From contig JAISXE010000168.1 of assembly GCA_031270615.1 (NCBI GenBank), positions 1-9,177 of the forward strand: 9,177 nucleotides of DNA. The letters run 5' to 3'. This DNA is from Spirochaetia bacterium (GTDB taxonomy: Bacteria > Spirochaetota > Spirochaetia > DTKZ01). Position 1 is the first letter of the stretch; every line of letters starts with the position of its first letter. A program made the position numbers and the translations under genes. Below, piece after piece: positions 6,139 through 9,177 of the stretch. Below the pieces are notes generated by a model that saw only the letters and a list, made by a program, of their open reading frames with translations, did no database searches and was not told the DNA's origin.

Positions 6139-6162
6139 ACACGAAATATGAATTTTATTCTA
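6134..6162 (-). promoter_or_regulatory. Promoter of the sensor gene (likely leaderless)
   Basis: Minus-strand TATACT (6139-6134, 5 of 6 to the -10 consensus) is followed by six bases and then ATG 6127, so transcription would begin at or next to the start codon. There is no Shine-Dalgarno. The -35 region (TAGAAT at 17-base spacing, 6162-6157) is poor and lies within the first codons of the Memo gene. The -10 overlaps the plus-strand -10 around the palindrome GTATAC. Confidence 0.4.
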
Positions 6163-6957
6163 CAGAAAAGATGCCTGCCCGCGGGCTGGTATCCTGAAAC
6201 GGAAAAAGACATTGTTGGGTTTATCGCGTCCTGCCCGCCGCCGGAGGAGAGGGCGGCCCGGCTGTGCGTTGTCCCGCACGCGGGATGGTTCTTCTCCGGT
6301 GAGCTTGCCTGGCAGGGGATATCCTCCCTAAGCCCTGCGGACACCATCATAATCCTGGGCGGGCACCTGCCTCCGGGGGATACCCTGCGCGTATATGACT
6401 GCGACGCCTTCGAGACTCCCCTGGGAAACGCGCAGTGCGACAGGGGCTTTCTGGAAAAGCTTGCCGCGGCCCTGCCCTGCAAGGCCGATTTCGCGCGGGA
6501 CAATACCGTGGAGGTCCAGCTTCCTTTTGTAAAGTACGCTTTTCCCCGGGCGAGGATCGCCGCGCTGCGCGTTCCCCCTTCCGGCATCGCGGCGGAACTG
6601 GGCCAATTCCTGTGCGGGCTTGGCGAATCCCCCGTGGCCATTGTCGCTTCCACGGATTTGACCCACTACGGGCCGAATTACGATTTCAGCCCACACGGCT
6701 GCGGCCCGCAGGCCGAAAAATGGGCGCGGGAGGAAAACGACTTGCCTTTTCTGGAAGCCCTCGCGGCCATGGATTGCCGGCAGGTCCTACAGCGCGGCCA
6801 GGGCGGTTCTGCCGCCTGCTCCGCAGGCGCTGCTGCTGCGGCCGCCGCCTGTGCCGCCGGCCTGGGGCTTGGCGGCCGCGTGGTCCGCTACGCGACAAGC
6901 CTGGAAAAGCACCGCTCCTCCTCGTTTGTCGGCTACGGCGTGGTTGTTTTCAGGTAG
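6148..6957 (+). CDS. amrB: Memo-family protein (AmmeMemoRadiSam system protein B)
   Basis: 269 aa, the full length of a single Memo domain, a fold related to class III (LigB-type) extradiol dioxygenases with a metal site. Visible landmarks in order: RCLPAGWYP near the N-terminus, VVPHAGWFFSG (His44), IILGGHLPPGD (His73), DNTVEVQLPF (about 118-127), STDLTHYG (Asp170, His173), AACSAG (Cys224) and the C-terminal YATSLEKHRSSSFVGYG. These correspond to the His, His, Asp, His and Cys metal-site residues known in the human Memo1 structure, so the site seems intact. The segment after Cys224 is unusually alanine-rich, including seven Ala in a row. The AMMECR1 and radical SAM partners often found beside this gene are absent from the window. 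Start ATG lacks a Shine-Dalgarno but fits the family N-terminus. The biochemical role in bacteria is unsettled. Confidence 0.88.
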   Translation: MNFILQKRCLPAGWYPETEKDIVGFIASCPPPEERAARLCVVPHAGWFFSGELAWQGISSLSPADTIIILGGHLPPGDTLRVYDCDAFETPLGNAQCDRGFLEKLAAALPCKADFARDNTVEVQLPFVKYAFPRARIAALRVPPSGIAAELGQFLCGLGESPVAIVASTDLTHYGPNYDFSPHGCGPQAEKWAREENDLPFLEALAAMDCRQVLQRGQGGSAACSAGAAAAAAACAAGLGLGGRVVRYATSLEKHRSSSFVGYGVVVFR

Positions 6958-6978
6958 GAACCCACGTTACGCGGGAAG

Positions 6979-7078
6979 AAAACCTCTGGCCTCACTGACC
7001 GGGCGCCGACAACCCGGACGGCTAAAAATACTTTTTTTTCAGTATTTTGTCCGTCTTCTCTGCGAGGTCAGTGGTTTT
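6979..7078. repeat. Inverted-arm dispersed repeat at a convergent gene junction, copy B
   Basis: Left arm 6979-6999 matches the left arm of copy A at about 17 of 21 positions (AAAACC..C.G.CCTCAC.GAC). Right arm GAGGTCAGTGGTTTTC (7064-7079) matches the copy A right arm at 14 of 16. The interior differs and carries its own hairpin at 7017-7055. It fills the convergent gap between the Memo gene and the DUF115 gene and runs into the DUF115 gene, whose stop codon TGA (7070-7068) lies within the right arm. Confidence 0.65.
7017..7055. terminator. Hairpin between convergent genes, possible bidirectional terminator
   Basis: GACGGCTAAAAATACT (7017-7032) pairs with AGTATTTTGTCCGTC (7041-7055) through a stem of about 14 pairs with a small internal mismatch and a T-rich loop of eight bases. 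It sits between two convergent stops (6957 and 7070-7068). The sequence after the stem on the plus strand is TTCTCTG, and no strong T-run follows on either strand, so it is only a fair terminator candidate. Confidence 0.35.
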
Positions 7079-8777
7079 CCCGGTTTTTCGCCTCCGGACC
7101 GCGTCCCAGTACCCGGCCTATCGTTTCCAGGGTCCAGGCCCGCGAAAGGCCCAGGATTTCCGGGGCGGAAGGTTTTTCCCGCCTGAGGTCTTTTGCAAAA
7201 ACCGCGGACACGGGAAGGAGCGTTGTCCACAGGTCCTTTTCGGCCTTGGAAAGGTTCTGGATGCAGGACATGACGGGGTCGCTGGGGGGAGGCAGGTTTT
7301 CCAGGCTTTTCCCGTAGAAGGCAAGGAAGTCCCTCCAGTCCCGGCTGCTTGTTCCCGCGGCGAAGATCCGAGGGATATGCGCGCTTTGGCGGCGATCCCT
7401 CGGATTGCCGCCAGAGCCTGGCCGCGGCTTGATGCCCTCCCCCCTGCCGGGGACAGGTACCAGCTCCGCGCGCAGGCACGCGCAGGAGTTTTCCAGCCTT
7501 TCCTTGTATGCCAGCATCACGGCGTTTGTGTAGCGCACGTTCCCGTCCCGCCATACGGCGGCCGTGTTCCGGTTTCGGAAAAGGAAACGCGCGAACAGGC
7601 TTTCGAGGGAGTCCAGGCGGTTTTCCCTGCACCGGAAATACGGGTAGATATAGGCTTCCCGCGCGTAGGGTTTCCCCTCGGGGCAGGAAAAGTCGGCACC
7701 GTACAGAAAAATCTTTTCGGCGCCCAGGCGGTCCGCGAGGGAAACGGCGGCGTGGGAAACATTTCCCCCCGATGTGTCAATAACCGGAAAGCGCCGCCAC
7801 TGCGCGTTGACATACTGGGAAAACGGATGCCCGCTGGTGAAAAAAACAGGTTTGGAAGAAATCTTTGTCAGGGCGGCGGGGGACGCCAGATCCAGAACCA
7901 GGGGGACTTCCGCGGGGTAGCCCGACAGGAAATGGTTGTAACTGACGTGCTGGCAGTCAATCGACACCACCGCGTCCGGACACAGATCGTGGCGCAGAAG
8001 CACCGGTAGGGAGGTATCGGTGGCGATAAGGAGGCTGCCGCCCCTTTCCCTCCGAATGGCGGGAATGCCGTCCTCAAGCGAGGGCCCCGCCCCGGTAACA
8101 AGGGCCTTTCGGCCGGGGGCGAGCACGGTGGAACTTCTTTGCGCCGCCTCAAGGTTGTACAGGGTGTTGCTGAACCACTTTTTGCCGAAGCTGCTCTGAA
8201 CGGTAAAATCGCCGGAAAGCTCCTCAAGGCTTTCCCTGATGGTGTCCATGCTGCCAAGAAAAAAATCCTTCTCCGCTTCGACCCGGGGTCTGAGGGATAC
8301 GGTACGCAGGTCCCCGGCAAGCGAGGGGAAATAATTCGCGAGCATGAAGGCCCTCAGCTCCCCGGGCTGCGGGTCTACAAGAAAACGCACGCGGCTGTCC
8401 ATCAGCAGGACGTGCAGATCGATTTCGCCCAAAACGCTTTTCAAAAGGCCGATGTCCTTGTCGAGGATGACGATCTGGGATATCCGCTGCCGCCCCAGGC
8501 AGGGCGTGATATGGTAGGCGCAGCCGAAACCAAGGAAGATAAAAAAACCGTCCTGCGGATAGGCGTCAAGGAGGCGTCGGCCCTCCTTTTCGGGATCAAA
8601 GAGGGAGTGCAGGGCCTTTTCTCCCTCCCCGGCATCCAGGCTCAGGACAGGCTTCCCGGTCTTTGACAGGGCAAAGCGGACGCCCCCCGCCGCTTCCGCC
8701 CGGCCAAGCCGCGCGGCAAGGCGCGGGTCGGTGCCTGCCAGACTGAGCAGGTTCCGCTCAAAAACCTGCTGGTTCAC
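7068..8777 (-). CDS. DUF115 / MptE-like 'motility associated factor' glycosyltransferase-family protein
   Basis: 569 aa. The conserved core spans about residues 196-365: WFSNTLYNL, KALVTGAGPSLE (about 224-235), LLIATDTSLPVLL (about 249-261), CPDAVVSIDCQ (about 266-276), SGGNVSHAAVSLADRLGAEKIFLYGADFS (in two parts, about 336-364). This is the MptE-like Rossmann-type fold found in the Maf proteins linked to flagellin glycosylation in Campylobacter and Helicobacter. The start is GTG 8777: GGAGG lies 7 bases upstream, and the GTG overlaps the TGA of the preceding gene by four bases (GTGA). An Arg/Gly/Pro-rich segment at about 444-470 looks inserted and contains an 11-bp perfect inverted repeat in its DNA. 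The C-terminus ends in RENH within repeat copy B. Activity and acceptor are unproven; flagellin is the obvious guess. Confidence 0.85.
   Translation of the reverse strand: MNQQVFERNLLSLAGTDPRLAARLGRAEAAGGVRFALSKTGKPVLSLDAGEGEKALHSLFDPEKEGRRLLDAYPQDGFFIFLGFGCAYHITPCLGRQRISQIVILDKDIGLLKSVLGEIDLHVLLMDSRVRFLVDPQPGELRAFMLANYFPSLAGDLRTVSLRPRVEAEKDFFLGSMDTIRESLEELSGDFTVQSSFGKKWFSNTLYNLEAAQRSSTVLAPGRKALVTGAGPSLEDGIPAIRRERGGSLLIATDTSLPVLLRHDLCPDAVVSIDCQHVSYNHFLSGYPAEVPLVLDLASPAALTKISSKPVFFTSGHPFSQYVNAQWRRFPVIDTSGGNVSHAAVSLADRLGAEKIFLYGADFSCPEGKPYAREAYIYPYFRCRENRLDSLESLFARFLFRNRNTAAVWRDGNVRYTNAVMLAYKERLENSCACLRAELVPVPGRGEGIKPRPGSGGNPRDRRQSAHIPRIFAAGTSSRDWRDFLAFYGKSLENLPPPSDPVMSCIQNLSKAEKDLWTTLLPVSAVFAKDLRREKPSAPEILGLSRAWTLETIGRVLGRGPEAKNRENH
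7357..7411. repeat. In-gene inverted repeat within the DUF115 coding sequence
   Basis: ATCCGAGGGAT (7366-7376) and ATCCCTCGGAT (7395-7405) are perfect reverse complements. Further pairing GCGGC/GCCGC (7357-7361/7407-7411) lies outside small asymmetric bulges. On the minus strand the arm region reads AATCCGAGGGATCGCCGCC, which recalls the AGGGATTGCAGC block of the family 1 repeat. It encodes the atypical segment with NPRDRRQSAHIPRIFAAG. The inverted repeat is certain; its relation to family 1 is only suggestive. Confidence 0.5.
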
Positions 8778-9177
8778 CCCTGGGCCTCCAGCAAGGCCTG
8801 CAAGGACGAGACAAATTCTTTAGTCGTTTGCCGGAGTTTTTCCCCGGCCCCCGGTTTTTTCCCCCTCAGATCCAGGACGCCCGGGGTATCAATCATGGCA
8901 AGGATTTCCGCGCCTTGCCGGGAAAAACCATCCGCCGCGCCGAGGCTTTCCTCAATCGTTTTTATAAAAGCCCGGGCTTTTTCCCTGCGCCGCCCCAGGC
9001 CGGGAATGCGGAGTTTTTCACAGGCCAGGCGCGGGCTTTGGCCCAGAAGTTTTTCCGCCCCGGCGAATGTGGAAGAAAGGCCGGTATCGACCGGCGAATC
9101 CGAAACGCGCATGACGCGGCCTTCCCAGGCCGCCGCCATGGAAGAAAACCAGCCCGCGTAGGTCCTCAAAGCGGGGG
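8774..9177 (-). CDS. C-terminal part of a protein upstream of the DUF115 gene, possibly a second DUF115 paralogue (partial)
   Basis: The frame is open to the window edge and about 133 residues are visible. An in-frame TTG at 9169 is unlikely to be the true start, because the reading frame continues beyond it and no family N-terminus is seen. The visible part has TYAGWFSSMA, then EGRVMRVSDSPVDTGLSSTF, and a helical Lys/Glu/Arg-rich end. The stretch near 'Y..WF ... RV.. s..vdTGLSS' resembles the region after the DUF115 core, where such proteins often read like 'nate gG'. Together with translational coupling to the DUF115 gene (TGA overlapping GTG), this suggests a tandem paralogue. The core motifs are outside the window, so the family call is tentative, but a co-expressed partner of the downstream gene is near certain. 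Confidence 0.5.
   Translation of the reverse strand, partial: PALRTYAGWFSSMAAAWEGRVMRVSDSPVDTGLSSTFAGAEKLLGQSPRLACEKLRIPGLGRRREKARAFIKTIEESLGAADGFSRQGAEILAMIDTPGVLDLRGKKPGAGEKLRQTTKEFVSSLQALLEAQG

Noticed and set aside
6128..6142. GTG 6142 as start of the sensor gene
   Set aside because: It would put the -10 box TATACT within the coding sequence; ATG 6127 followed by GKK and the TM segment is the natural start.
7047..8009. 320-codon plus-strand open frame antisense to the DUF115 gene
   Set aside because: No start signal or motif, biased Gly/Arg/Val composition; the opposite strand has clear DUF115 motifs and a good ribosome binding site.

Overview
The window is GC-rich (about 60% by eye) and gene-dense, with seven complete protein genes and one partial one. 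The gene content fits a spirochaete, perhaps a Treponema-like host-gut or environmental lineage: a Gld-type ABC exporter operon ending in a DUF4340 protein, MptE-like/DUF115 'motility associated factor' glycosyltransferase-family proteins, and a membrane sensor with a worn GGDEF-like domain. This placement is inference from gene families and style; there is no rRNA or other marker here.

Layout. Positions 1-226 hold a multi-hairpin intergenic repeat followed by a promoter. Positions 242-4654 (+) form a four-gene operon: ATPase, ABC-2 permease, GldG-family auxiliary protein and DUF4340 protein. The genes overlap by 8-11 bases, except at the permease/GldG junction, where a second copy of the multi-hairpin repeat sits between two copies of a 24-base sequence containing the ribosome binding site and start codon. 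Positions 4727-6127 (-) encode a two-TM protein with an Ala/Pro linker and a degenerate GGDEF-like domain. It is divergent from a Memo-family protein (6148-6957, +), with only 20 bases between the start codons and promoter elements that suggest leaderless mRNAs. Positions 7068-9177 (-) carry two translationally coupled genes: a full DUF115 protein and, upstream of it, the C-terminal end of another protein that may be a second DUF115 paralogue.

How the genes work together. The first operon should make one inner-membrane complex: cytoplasmic ATPase, six-helix permease, and two membrane-anchored proteins with large domains outside the cytoplasm. Its substrate is unknown. The sensor/Memo pair may share a regulatory region. 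The DUF115 pair probably belongs to surface or flagellar glycosylation.

The least ordinary content is in the repeats. Family 1 (1-156 and 1951-2086) keeps its flanks while its hairpin stems differ but remain paired. The 1951-2086 copy appears to have duplicated the gldG-type start site. Family 2 (4660-4777 and 6979-7078) has similar inverted arms at both convergent gene ends, bracketing the divergent sensor/Memo pair. It also supplies the C-terminal codons of one gene and the stop codon of another. A four-run G tract covers the permease ribosome binding site. I found no CRISPR array, tRNA, rRNA or recognisable transposase gene. I did not identify a whole new defence or metabolic system; the repeat behaviour is the best candidate for something undescribed.
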